A stretch of DNA of 64,000 nucleotides from Aspidapion aeneum (lineage: Eukaryota > Arthropoda > Insecta > Coleoptera > Brentidae). The stretch spans positions 83,850,955 through 83,914,954 of the forward strand of contig OY755039.1 in NCBI GenBank assembly GCA_963576565.1. The letters are read 5' to 3'. A program made the position numbers and the translations under genes. Position 1 is the first letter of the stretch. Every line of letters starts with the position of its first letter. Below are positions 45,136-55,991 of this stretch, piece after piece. The notes under the pieces are model-generated. The model searched no databases and was not told the DNA's origin. It saw only the letters and a list, made by a program, of their open reading frames with translations.

Positions 45136-45249
45136 TTGTTAGCGTTTTAACCTGACAGTTGAATACGCTTTTGTAATAGTTTAATGAACGATGTTCTCTT
45201 ACAGATCCGTGCTCATTTTGAGATCAAAACTTTTAAAATCAACCCTCAC

Positions 45250-47538
45250 AAAACCTGAAATCCGTCATTGATTATCTTATCACTAAACAAAAGACAAAAC
45301 TAAAAATTCAAGATGTCAGAACAAAGGGTGGATCAACATGCGGAAGTGATCACTATTTTCTGGAGACCAAAATTCTCTTTCCTTATCAAGGCCGAAGCCT
45401 CCATCAACAAAATCTTGATGATACAGTGAATGAGGAAATTGATCACTGTCAATATAATCTACTAAGCCTAGAACATGACAGCGTAAAAAACTTATACAAA
45501 AAGAGACTGAACGAAAAACTTAATTCAAGTTCAGGTGAAACCCCAGATGAGGAATACGAATGTATCACATTAAGCATCCATCAAGCTGCAAAAGAAGCAC
45601 TAGGATTAGTGGAAGAAACTCCTAAAAGAACAAAACCATACTGGTGGGATGCTGAGATTGAAAATGAAATAGAGGAAAAAAGGAAATTATATCACACGTA
45701 CTTATCCCAAAAGACAGATAGAAGCAGAGAAGAATACAAAATCGCGCAATCAAAGGTGAGAAGAATGATCAGTGATAAGAAGAATCAATCATGGATGCAA
45801 AAGTGCCAGAAAATAGATTCTTACTTAGGAGGTAGGAGAAGTACCGAAAGCTGGAAAACTATAAGATCGATCAAAAAAAAAAACATGCAGAGATATTATT
45901 TCACCAATACCAGACAAAGAATGGGATGAGCATTTTAAAAAACTTTTAACTGAAGATAGAGCAGAATTCAAGGAAGACGAAAGAGACAATATCATTAGAA
46001 CGATGGGATCTCCAGTACCCCTCACAATATCTGAGGTCAAAAACGTGTGCAAAACCTTAAAAAGCGGTAAATCTGCCGGACCCGGAAATATCCCAGCGGA
46101 ACTTATTAAATATGGCACTGAAGAATTGTTTTGTAGATTACGGAATCTTTTCCAAAGATATTTAAATGGAGCTGTAGTACCAACTGAGTGGAAAACGTCA
46201 TAAATATCCACAATACACAAAAAAGGAAGGAAAGATATATGTGACAATTATAGAGGTATATCTGTAACTAGTACGCTAAGCAGAATATATGGCAAAATAA
46301 TAAGAAATAAAGTGGAGAGCGAATATAAAGATATGGAGGCAGAAGAACAAGCTGGTTTCAGGGCGGGTAGATCGACTTCAGATCATCGCTTTTGTATAAC
46401 CCAAGTTATTGAAAAGAAAATGGCATACGGACAAGAGCTCCATCTGCTTTACGTAGATTTGCAGAAGGCATATGATAGTATACCACTAAATCTACTTTGG
46501 AAAGCGTTGGAAAAGACAAACATAAGCGTACAACTAATTAAGGCCATCAAAGAGTTATACCGCAACAGTAAGGCAAAAGTTAAAATAAAAGCAAAACTAA
46601 CCAAAGGCTTTCAAGTAAATAAAGGTCTTAAACAAGGTTGCTGTATCTCGCCTACGCTCTTCAAGATATATTTGGAACAGGTCCTTAAAGTCTGGAAGAG
46701 AAAATGCCAAAACATGGGAATTCCGTTGAATGAAACCACCTTGTATACTTTATGTTTCGCCGATGATCAGATAGTGGTGGCTCACGATTATGACGACCTC
46801 GAATATATGACACGAAAACTAATAGACGAGTACAATAAGTGGGGACTAGAGGTTAATATCAATAAGACAGAGTATATGTGTATTGGTGGAACGAAACAGG
46901 ATCTAATCTTAAATACTGGGCAGCGAATTCAGTCCTGTGATGAGTATAAATACTTGGGTCTAAAAATTACAGCTGACGGAACACTAGACAAAGCTATAAA
47001 AGATAGAAACGTACAAGGAAGAAAAGCAATAACTTTATTAAATGGAATAATTTGGGACCAAAGTATATCAAAACATAACAAAAAGCTTATATATAACACC
47101 ATTGTAAAAAGTATTATTACATACGGCTCAGAAGTATGGCCAATCAAAGATAGAACAGAAAAAATGCTTTCCGCTACGGAGATGGACTATTGGAGAAGAG
47201 CAGCAGGGAAATCAAAAAGAGAAAGAGTTACCAATCAAAGAATAAGAGAAATTATGACAGTGGGTGAACGTACTCTAGTGGATGATATAAGAACAAAACA
47301 ACTGGTGTGGTACGGACATGTACAAAGAATGGATGATGGAAGACTACCTAAACAAATATTACAATGGAAACCAACTGGCCGAAGAAAACGAGGAAGACCA
47401 AGGAGAAGCTGGAGAGAAGGAATAGATAGTGAAATAAGAATAAGAGGCCTAGATGATGAATTATGGGCAAACAGAAACGAGTGGAGATTGGGTATCGGAA
47501 GACGTAGAACGTTGTGAAACCGATAAATATATATACGT
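45250..47538 (+). pseudogene. Near-intact RTE-like LINE (endonuclease tail plus RT)
   Basis: Starts inside the endonuclease domain (SVIDYLITKQKTKLKIQDV, GSDHYF at about 45262-45350). It continues through a Lys/Glu-rich linker to a one-base frameshift in an A-run at 45877-45886. The RT follows: KSGKSAGPGNIPAEL (46070), a TAA at 46201-46203, NYRGISVTS, EQAGFRAGRSTSDH, YVDLQKAYDS, GLKQGCCISPTLF, CFADDQIVVAHD (catalytic Asp pair at about 46760), and the conserved RTE-like end YGHVQRMDDGRLPKQIL, stopping at 47517. The 3' end is TA-rich. One frameshift, one nonsense codon and 5' truncation disable it. The clade is inferred from the FADDQ and 3' signatures. Confidence 0.85.
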
Positions 47539-47638
47539 ATTTGAACCCAAATATATTGTAACATTTCCGTGTGTGTCTATTTTAAAACCGCGCCGACGTG
47601 AAATGAGCACGGAAACGTAAATACGCTGCCGGCATCTG

Positions 47639-47974
47639 GATAGTTTACCCTATCTTGAATTGAGATCAGTGGGTTTACATAATGTCTTACCACAAGTTAA
47701 GTTCAATGCCGCCGATTTTCGAATCATGTCTAGTGGATAACGGATTTCTCGTTTTCCCATTTCCTTCAATCTCCGCAGGTTTCACAAACGTTCTATTTAT
47801 TTTTCTAGTTCTATGGGTTAAACAAATCCCTAGGCCTCTGGGTTTGTCCTCCACAGGGTTAGTTTATTTGAAATTTACAAAGGAAAGAGCTTCGGTAAAT
47901 ATCCAAAACTTTAATTTTAAAAATAAAAAACTGAATTTGGCTCATTAATGTAGTAAAATAACTTCAATAACTCC
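47639..47974. other. Non-coding spacer
   Basis: An open frame at 47682-47948 gives a hydrophobic, unrecognised peptide. Nothing else supported. Confidence 0.35.
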
Positions 47975-48913
47975 TTTAACCACGATCCATCTTTGCACAT
48001 AGGCCTCCTCCAATATCTTCACTCTCCTGTCTGTCGCCGTGTGCATCCATCTATTTTCCGCATGTTTCTTTAAATCGTCCGCTCATGTCATTTGGGGTCT
48101 TCCCCTACTTCTTTAATTTTTTTAAGGTCTCCAGTTTACAATACATTTGTTCCATCGATCGTTTTCTGTCTGATATTGTGACCAGCAAATTTCCATTTTA
48201 ATTTTGCTACTTCTCCTCTGACATCCCTTATTTTTATTTTATTTATCATACATTCATTCCCTTTTCTATCTGTTTACTTTACATGTAACATTTGTCTTTC
48301 CATTGTTCTTTGGGCTTTTGTTACCTCATCCATGTTTGATTTTGTCGAAGTGTCCAGGTCTGGGATACATACAGGGTAAGTACAGAAAGGATACATTGGT
48401 TATACACTTTCGTTTTAAGGTAATGAGGATATTTTTTAATATGTAGCTTAATTTACCGAATGCTGCCCAGGGCAATCTTACTCCCCTCTTGAATTCAGCA
48501 GTTTGGTTTTCTTTTTTTACTTTAATAATTTGTCCCAGGTATATATATTCCTCTACTTGTTGTATTTTCTCTTGGTTTATTCTGATCGTGATATCTTCAT
48601 CTGTGTTTTATTATGATTTTAGTGTATTCCATACTCAAACCTATATTTTTAGCTGCTGTATCCAGTTCTTCCAGCATTTTTATCAGTTCTTCTTTTTTAT
48701 CTGTTATCAAGGCGATATCATCAGCATATCTTAGGTGGTTCAAGTATTTTCCGTTTACTTTGATGCCCATTTCTTCCCATTCTAAGTTTTTAAAAACATG
48801 TTCTAGGTCCTGGTTAAATAGTTTAAGGGATTTTGTGGCATTCCTTCTGACACCTCTTCTTATGTGGATTAGTTTGGTTCCTTCGTGGATTTTTATTGAT
48901 GTTGTTGCCTCGC

Positions 48914-48953
<40 letters not shown>

Positions 48954-48957
48954 TCGC

Positions 48958-48995
<38 letters not shown>

Positions 48996-49119
48996 CTATT
49001 AAATCTGTGTATCTGTTTACTGCTCAGTGCTCAGTGCTATCGAACGCTTTCGAAGTCCATAAACGCAATATATAGTGAAATGTTGTATTCGTTGGCTTGT
49101 TCTATTAGGATTTTCATAG
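47975..49119 (-). pseudogene. Antisense RTE LINE, C-terminal half of the RT
   Basis: On the minus strand, from 49119 down: LIEQANEYNISLYIAFMDFE (RT motif with catalytic Asp), a (TA)n-disrupted zone, then KIHEGTKLIHIRRGVRRN, DLEHVFKNLEWEEMGIKVNG, YLNHLRYADDIALIT (catalytic Asp pair), and a decayed tail ending near 47975 with 'cgatccatctttgcacatag'. Many stops. The 5' continuation is at 52183-52700, beyond a 3-kb insertion. A related, more decayed copy lies at 32340-32780. Confidence 0.8.
48910..48996. repeat. Duplicated (TA)n microsatellite
   Basis: The unit 'gcctcgctatatacatatat' plus (AT)n occurs twice in tandem (48908-48950 and 48951-48992), interrupting the RT coding region. Looks like replication slippage around a dinucleotide run. 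Confidence 0.8.
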
Positions 49120-49120
49120 C

Positions 49121-52100
49121 TAATCCCAACTCACATTTATAGTAGCGGCTACATGTTCTAAAGGCTTTGCTACTTTCTTATAGTAGAAATGTGGTGATCC
49201 CAACGAAAATTTGTTACTTTTTAGTTCTAACTACTATTTAGTATCAGGAAATAGTAGATGTTACGTAAAAACGACCCTCTAAACTACTTCTTAGGACCGT
49301 TTCTTGATAGTCGATTCTGATAGTCTTCTCTACCACAATAGGACGTTGCTAAAGTTTTACTTTCTTTTTAGTCGTTATTTTGTAGTCGCCCTGACTTTAA
49401 TATCCTACTTAATTACCACTAGAAAGTTAAGCTTCATTGGAGTCCCAAACAAGTGTATCCGGCAACTACATTATAACTTTAATTTTTACCACAAAAGTTT
49501 GTGTCATCATAGTAACATCTGATGTAACAATGTAGACAAAATAACTTTTTGGATCAACTTTAAAGCCGCAACTACTTTGATTTTTTTTTAATGTCGGTCT
49601 TTTAAAGTAATCTCTCCTTCCTGTTTCTACTTTGAAAACGTAGACTTTTTGAAGTCGCATCTTGGTCGCATACATTCTTAACCCTACTTTTTGTGGCTCC
49701 TTTTCTAATATGGGAATATTAGAAATAGTTTTGCAAATATTTTTTTAACTACTTTGAGCAGTCCATTTTTTCGAGCTCATTGCTTGGCCATTTTGCAAAA
49801 CAATCAAAATGCAAAATATTGATCCAAAGTATCGAGTACCGCACACGGGTTTAAGAATTCCCTGGTCCATGCTTAATCTCCTTCCTTAATCTTTCACGCT
49901 ACTTGTTGCTGTTCTGTTCTTGTACTGTCTTTACGGTCGTTTGTATTTGTGCTGTGGCACCACCCTATCGCCATCGTAACCCTCTTGTGCGGACTAAACC
50001 GAATTCGTTTATCTATGCCTCTTGTGCTGACGTGTCGTGTCTCACTGTGATTCATTTTATGTGTTTAGCTTGGGTCAATTTGTCTTTTTGGTTTTCTTCA
50101 AATGTGTGCTGTTGTTAAAGCTTGGTTTGAAGTGAATAAATTTAAATTTGTGCTGTGTTTTGAACTCATTAGACTTAAATTTGTACTATTTTCGAAGTGT
50201 GGTGTGTAGAACGCTTCAGTTTAAGGGCAAGGAAAGACGCGCAATATGCCCAGATCGCGAAGAAAGAAATCTTTCGACACAGTTCTGCCTTTTATCAACT
50301 GTCAGTTTTTAATGCGAAACTGTCAATAAAGTGTCCGGCACAATTTGTGCCTGGCTTTATTGCAATAGGTCTCTAATATCTAATTTATGCACGGCCCCTA
50401 AAATAACATGTTTGGGATATGCTAGACTTCATCTAGGAACTTTTGCGCTGTTTGCGGCTAATAAAAAAACAAGTATGATATATCGTGGTTACATGCGGAT
50501 TTCTAAGCGATCTAACAAGTCTCAAAGATTGCTTTTTTACTTATATGGCTTATAATAATAAAAATTACTTAATATTAAGAATGCAAAAATATCTAAAAAC
50601 AATAAAAAATACTACAAACGAATTGTGAGAGCAATGTGTAAATAAAAAAAGTAACAATAAGTTGATTTCATTGATGTGACTACGTTCTTTTAGTTCCTGG
50701 ACCAACACTTCCCAGAAATTCTAGAATAGGGATCATGCTCTCGACTGCAACATACATTTTTAAAAAACACTTTTTATTGGCACTTCATTTATTGTTCTAA
50801 TGGAATTTAATTTATCTTGTTTTTGTTTTAAAACCTACCACAAATTCACGCTGGTACAAAACTTATAAGCAGTGGTGCTGTTGTTGACAGAAACGGCAAA
50901 TGACAAGTGGCGACACCCCAATAACTTGACGGTAGTAGTTATACTTATCGCGTGGTTCCTATCACTCTGTAGACGTTTTTTAGTGGCGAAAGCTAGTTAA
51001 TAATACGTTTCTGCAACGAAGGAGTAGAAATTCGAGTGTGTTATCTAAAACTAAAAAGGAATGCCGACATAAAAGTCGTACGTGACACGTTGCCGTAACT
51101 TAGGCTCACTTTCAAGTAACCCTTTCGACCATCAGGGAATATAGTTTGGGACGCCATGTTTTTTTGTAACAAAGAAAATTTAATATTTTTGTTGTCGTTT
51201 TATGAGCTCATATTAAAGAGCTATACTATTTTATAAACAAATTAGTTGAAGCTTACCAAAAATGGTCTTCTTAAGCACCATTTGTTGGAGTTAACTGTCG
51301 ATTATGAAAACATAACCTCCAAAATCACAACACAAAAATTCCATCAGCTACCAGAAAACGGCTCAATTTTACGGGCGCACCGGTTTTTTGCAATATATAT
51401 AATGCATGTTATACAAAAAACTTTGCGCCGCACTCGAATTTTGATCCTCTGTTCGTAAATTCTCACACTTTTGGATAACATAGTACATATTATAGCCATA
51501 ACCAAACAAAAAAACTAAGCGAGTCTGTTTGCTGTTGTGTCCACCATATTGTGTTACAATTCTACCAAAAAGAAACGATTATATTATTTGCAACTACATC
51601 GCAACTTTTATGCCATTACGGAAAAAAACAGCCTCTTCGACGTAGTAGATACCTGGCTACGACGTAGTAGTGTAGTTGTTACTACAGTGACTTTAAACAC
51701 TTGGCCTAGTAGAAATAAAATTTCGGACTTCCATTGTTTTTATTTATTTTAAAACACGACGTTTCGGTTAGTAAGTATCTCTAACCGTTATCAAGTGTAA
51801 ACTATAAAATTTCGGACTTCCATTGTTTTTATTTATTTTAAAACACGACGTTTCGGTTAGTAAGTATCTCTAACCGTTATCAAGTGTAAACTATCAGTTT
51901 ACACTTGATAACGGTTAGAGATACTTACTAACCGAAACGTCGTGTTTTAAAATAAATAAAAACAATGGAAGTCCGAAATTTTATTTCTACACAATCATTG
52001 TCTACGAGTTTCAAACAAAGACTTGACCTAGTAGTTACAACCAGAAATTGGTTCCCCACTTAGGGAATTATAACGTCGCTGTATGGTATACTGAGACGTA

Positions 52101-52182
52101 GCGGGAGTACGTTGCGGTTACTTTTAAGAAATTCTTTCTAGTTGGCGTTTCGTCGTTACAACTTTAAATGTTTGTTGGGATA
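49121..52182. mobile_element. 3-kb inverted-repeat element that splits the RTE LINE
   Basis: The left end CTAATCCCAACTCACATTTA and reversed right end CTATCCCAACAAACATTTAA form the inverted repeat. The flanking LINE translation joins across it: GFSTVDHL on one side and LIEQANEYNISLYIAF on the other are neighbours in an intact RT. Sub-terminal CTAGTAG/GTAGT motifs are frequent on both sides. Inside are a Penelope-like hairpin (51712-51987) and unrecognised AT-rich sequence. A short frame from 50246 (MPRSRRKKSFDTVLPF) might be a transposase start but stops after 27 residues. Target duplication not resolved. Confidence 0.6.
51712..51987. mobile_element. Penelope-like repeats: two direct plus one inverted
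   Basis: Two tandem copies (51712-51801 and 51804-51892) of an approximately 89-bp unit carrying 'acgacgtttcggttagtaag' are followed by an inverted copy (about 51898-51987). The unit is that of the hairpin at 17961-18141, and both are followed by the same 'acaatcattgtctacgagt'. A direct-plus-inverted arrangement of short terminal repeats with a hammerhead-like core fits Penelope-like pseudo-LTRs. Confidence 0.5.
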
Positions 52183-52700
52183 GGTGGTCAACTGTACTGA
52201 AACCTTTTCTGAAGCCTGCTTGTTGTTTTGATTGATATCCGTCAAATTTTATTGTTAGTCTATCTGTTGATATTTTCATAAAAAGTAAATTACATTGACG
52301 AGTTTTGTAGGTCGATAGCTTTTTAGGTCTGCTCAATCGCCTTTTTTGTGTATAATAATGGTTATGGATTCTTTCCAGTTGTTTGGGATTTTTTTTTGTA
52401 TTTTATTTAGGAGAATATGGAGGGTATTAACTACAGTTTTACCAACGTACTTGAGCATTTCTGCCGTTACATCGTCTTTTTCAGCTGATCATTTATTTCA
52501 TCTATATTTTAATTTTCGCTTCTTACGTTTTGGGTTAGCTGTTCCTTTAGCCCTTCTTTGTATTTAGCTTTATTTTGTGTAAATTTATTCATGTCAAATT
52601 GTTCATTGTTATTATTAATTTTTCTTTTCATTTCGAAAATGCAAACTTTTTTTCTGACCATCCTGTGATCACTGCCTGTTGTAATGATATAATAGCTTGC
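52183..52700 (-). pseudogene. Antisense RTE LINE, N-terminal part of the RT
   Basis: On the minus strand: a linker with 'MKRKINNNNEQFD'-like content, then NWKESITIIIHKKGD, decayed 'KSYRP' region, and KQQAGFRKGFSTVDHL ending at the insertion border near 52183. The order continues at 49119. Several stops. Orientation and family agree with 47975-49119. Confidence 0.7.
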
Positions 52701-53260
52701 TTAAAAGGTTTTTAACTTTTATTGGCATTTTTTTGATTTTCAAAAAATAATTTAAAAAAACTACGAACCTAAAAGATTTGAAATGACATATTCTTTATCC
52801 TTCTTACATACGCTGGTCTGTTAAAAGTAGAAATTTGTTTTTGAAATGTAAAAATAAAATTGCTAAAAGATATTGATTAATTTAAATAGCCTGATTTCGT
52901 TGTCCCAGGCCCCTACAAACCTGAAACCGGCCCTTCACAGCAGGCAAATAAATTTCAATTTTTAACCGATCGGATGCGAGTTTTTTTCGAAAAATTCCAA
53001 CGAGTCACAGTTAAAAGACAAACAAACAAACAAGCAAAAAAATCAACTGAAGGCAAATTGACTGGATCTGTCGTTGTATTTTGCATGGAAAATGGTTTGT
53101 TCATGTTTTTCTCGCTCCAATGAGCATTGAAACATGTCCAGAAATAATATTAAAGTAACCCATGATCGTGACTGACTTTTATTTCCAGAATTGCTCGACT
53201 GTTTTTACCCAACTGCAGTACGGCGAAAGGAAGGGTAATGTTTTTCGAGTGTTGTATGTA
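52701..53260. other. Non-coding spacer
   Basis: AT-rich. Near 52905 'cccaggcccctacaaacctg' resembles the G-rich ends of hAT elements in reverse, too weak to call. No gene. Confidence 0.35.
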
Positions 53261-53710
53261 CAGGGTGGGCCAAATTCGATGTTTTTTGCTGGTTTTAGGT
53301 ATTTCTAGCCGAGTTACACAAAAACGAGTGGAAATTTGACGTAGATTTCGAAACCAAAACAAAAAATTAGTATAATCCGTAAGAAAATTTTAACTTTTTG
53401 TAATATCTCAACCACTAACAGTGACGCATAAAATTTAGTTTGACAGTTGGGTTCTCCATAAAAAAAACCTGCAAAAAAGCATCGTACACTAAAATGAAAT
53501 TTTCATAAATAAAAAAGTTACAGGCCACCTACATAAATGCAGACTTTTCAAAATCCCCTTGTAGCTAAAAAACTACGAGGTTTATCAAAAAGCGGTTTTG
53601 ATGTTTGAAGACGTCTCGAAAATCGAGCCCAGGAAATGTCCACTCGTTTTTGTGTATCTCGGCTAGAAATACCTAAAACCAGCAAAAAACATCGAATTTG
53701 GCCCACCTTG
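53261..53710. mobile_element. Mariner-type MITE, 450 bp, 73-bp inverted repeats
   Basis: The left end CAGGGTGGGCCAAATTCGAT continues for about 73 bp and returns in reverse at 53638-53710 with very few mismatches. TA flanks both ends (53259-53260 and 53711-53712). The inside contains AT-rich DNA without an ORF. High arm identity points to a recent copy. Confidence 0.9.
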
Positions 53711-54602
53711 TATGTAAGTAAATATGTTTGTGTCACGCTAGAGGCTAAACGGCTGAACCGATTTTGACAAAAAAGGTGTCATTGAATTGCTACTGGTCCC
53801 AAAGGTGCTATAGGCTTAATTTTTTTAAACAGGAATCAGCGTGGCAGTCTTCAGACGCCCTTTTGTCACATGATGTAGTTTTTAAGGCATACAAATTATC
53901 TAAATTTCAGGCGAATTTATTGAAATTCCTTTGATTACCCATTGCAAATGTCCTCTAATTTTCTGTAGTTACTTTGTAGTCCTCCCTGCTCCCCCCCATC
54001 TCCCCTCCTGTCATTCCCCTCACCCTATCCAAAAACCATATTTGCATTTTTACATGGTTCAGAATACATTTAAGAGACTTTTTCTCTTTTCAAAATAGAG
54101 GGGTAAGGTTTGTTCCTCGAAGGGGATGTGTCCCATAAATATTTAAACAAAAGTGTTATTTTCGGTATTAAAATAGACGTGTTCGGGGGTTTTTCCATAA
54201 ACCAACAATAAAAAATTTACAGGTATAATAGCGTTCAAAACTGTAACGAGCTGGTTAAATTTTGGTCAAAATTCAATTTTTTTAAAATTAAATTTTTAAT
54301 TTTTAAAAAATGCTAATTATTTAACGGAGCATTGTAGTCAATATGTAGTTTTCTTAGTGCAGTAGATCAAATTTTTCTCAATAATTTGTGTTATAACCAA
54401 ACAGAAGCTTTCCTTTCTAAGATATTTACAAAAAACTGTTTTTAAGCCTAATATATCATGAAGTTCAATTGAATTCAAATCCGCAATAGTTTTTGTAGGA
54501 ACTAAGTAAAATTTTTACCATTGCTATTTATAAATATTAGATTAATTATAATATGTGACACATATTCAGGGGGTTTTACCATTTTCTAATCTGATTGTTA
54601 AG
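53711..54602. other. Non-coding spacer
   Basis: Contains a C-rich patch (53985-54025) and AT-rich DNA. No gene or repeat boundary supported. Confidence 0.4.
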
Positions 54603-54681
54603 CTGGCGGAAAGTACTGGCACCAACTAAACTTGCCATATGTAAACTACAAGAAAGTTCACTTGCTACTCTCCCGCAAGTA
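54603..54681. repeat. Partial duplicate of the following element's inner sequence
   Basis: 'ctggcggaaagtactggca' to 'ttgctactctcccgcaagta' repeats at about 54710-54787. It is either a remnant of a tandem insertion of the same family or a local duplication. Confidence 0.6.
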
Positions 54682-55656
54682 CAGCTACGTTTATATTTAG
54701 AGAGTTTACTGGCGGAAAATACTGGCAGCCACTAAACTTGCCATGTATAAACTACAAGAAAGTGCACTTGCTACTCTCCCGCAAGTACTTTCCAAAAGTT
54801 GACGAGCCGGCTAGTTTAGTGGCTGCCAGTACTTTCCGCCAGTACTCTCCAAATGTAAACACATGTCAGCAAGCCTACTGTGAGAAAGTCCATGTTTTTT
54901 GCAATGAATAAGTGGGATGGAAATCAGATAATTTCCTCTTTAAACATATATCAAAAATATGAAATTTTGTGGAATATCAAGTTCATCATCAACCTAAGTG
55001 GGATGGAAATTAGATCATTTCCTTGTTAAACATGTATCAAAAATATGAAATTTTGTGGAATATCAAGTTCATCATCAACCTAAATGGGATGCAAATCAGA
55101 TAATTTCCTTTTTAAACATATATCAAAAATATGAAATTTTGTGGAATATCAAAAGTTCATTATCAACCTCCGGTAAAAAACTGAAATAATACATTTCGGT
55201 AGTCTGTATAAATACTGCAAGGAAGCAAAACTATCACCAGTGGCCAGATAGCGTAATGTGACTTCAAATTTATTTTGGGAGAAATAGGACTGCCCATACA
55301 CGTTTCCGATTTGGTCAGTTTATGTTAACCTAGTCTTAACAGTTCTTTAAATTTATGGTATGATAATCTCATGAAATTCCTATAAAAATCAAGATCTTCA
55401 GTTGATACCTCCTATAAGAGTCGTTCTGATGCAAGTACTTCTGCGTCTGATCCAATCTCTAACCCAAACTCATTTTTTCCTAGTTTTCTTGCGTTATTAA
55501 ATTATTGGCAATTTCATACACAACAAATTTAACAGCAGCACGCACTACCGCCATTTTGTTTTTAACTGGCAAGTAAACTTGAAAACGTGTAAACAAAAAA
55601 GTTTAGTGGCTGAAAGTACTTTCCGCCAGTAAACACTCCAAATGTAAACGTAGCTT
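54682..55656. mobile_element. Inverted-repeat element with 86-bp minisatellite
   Basis: The left end CAGCTACGTTTATATTTAGA and reversed right end AAGCTACGTTTACATTTGGA form the inverted repeat, extending inward through 'tactggcggaaa' and 'gccactaaac'. TA flanks both sides (54680-54681 and 55657-55658). An inner reverse copy of the end sequence lies at about 54815-54862. Non-coding. About 975 bp. Confidence 0.75.
54907..55172 (+). repeat. 86-88-bp minisatellite, three units
   Basis: 'gtgggatggaaatcagata' followed by 'tatgaaattttgtggaatat' and 'caagttcatcatcaacct' occurs three times in tandem with only a few differences. It lies wholly inside the 54682-55656 element. Confidence 0.85.
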
Positions 55657-55658
55657 TA

Positions 55659-55991
55659 CCCACGCGCCCACGGGTTTTTGAGCCACCAAAATATTGTAAA
55701 GGCAAACAGACACATTTTTAACCAACGACATCAACCGTTTCAGTAACGACCGATCATTAAAATGAAAAAGGCCAATAATAATAGCTTTGTCGATTAGCTG
55801 AAGCGAGCGTCACCCTGGCCATTAATGAAGCGAGCGACTGCATTTTGTTCTAACTTATGATATCTAACTTTGCTCGTGTTTTTGCCAACGATGCCCTTTC
55901 TGGATGCGATTTGGGGCCCTGTAGGATGTGATCTATTACTTTGGCAATAGTAAGCTCTAAATCGTTTCTGAATCGTCAAATATTATGTAAA
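55659..55991. other. Non-coding spacer
   Basis: 'gaagcgagcg' occurs twice (55800 and 55847). No gene recognised. Confidence 0.35.

Larger units (their letters stand above)
44289..47634. mobile_element. Inverted-repeat element containing a LINE and a palindrome
   Basis: About 97 bp at the left, starting TGCCGGGGAGCGTATTTACG (44289), return in reverse at the right (about 47540-47634, ending at TGCCGGCAGCGTATTTACG reversed). A long shared block is 'acgtttccgtgct', 'atttcacg', 'aatagacac' and 'ggaaatgtt'. The LINE at 45250-47538 lies against the right inverted repeat, so most of the interior is nested sequence. No transposase recognised. Target duplication not identified. Confidence 0.65.
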
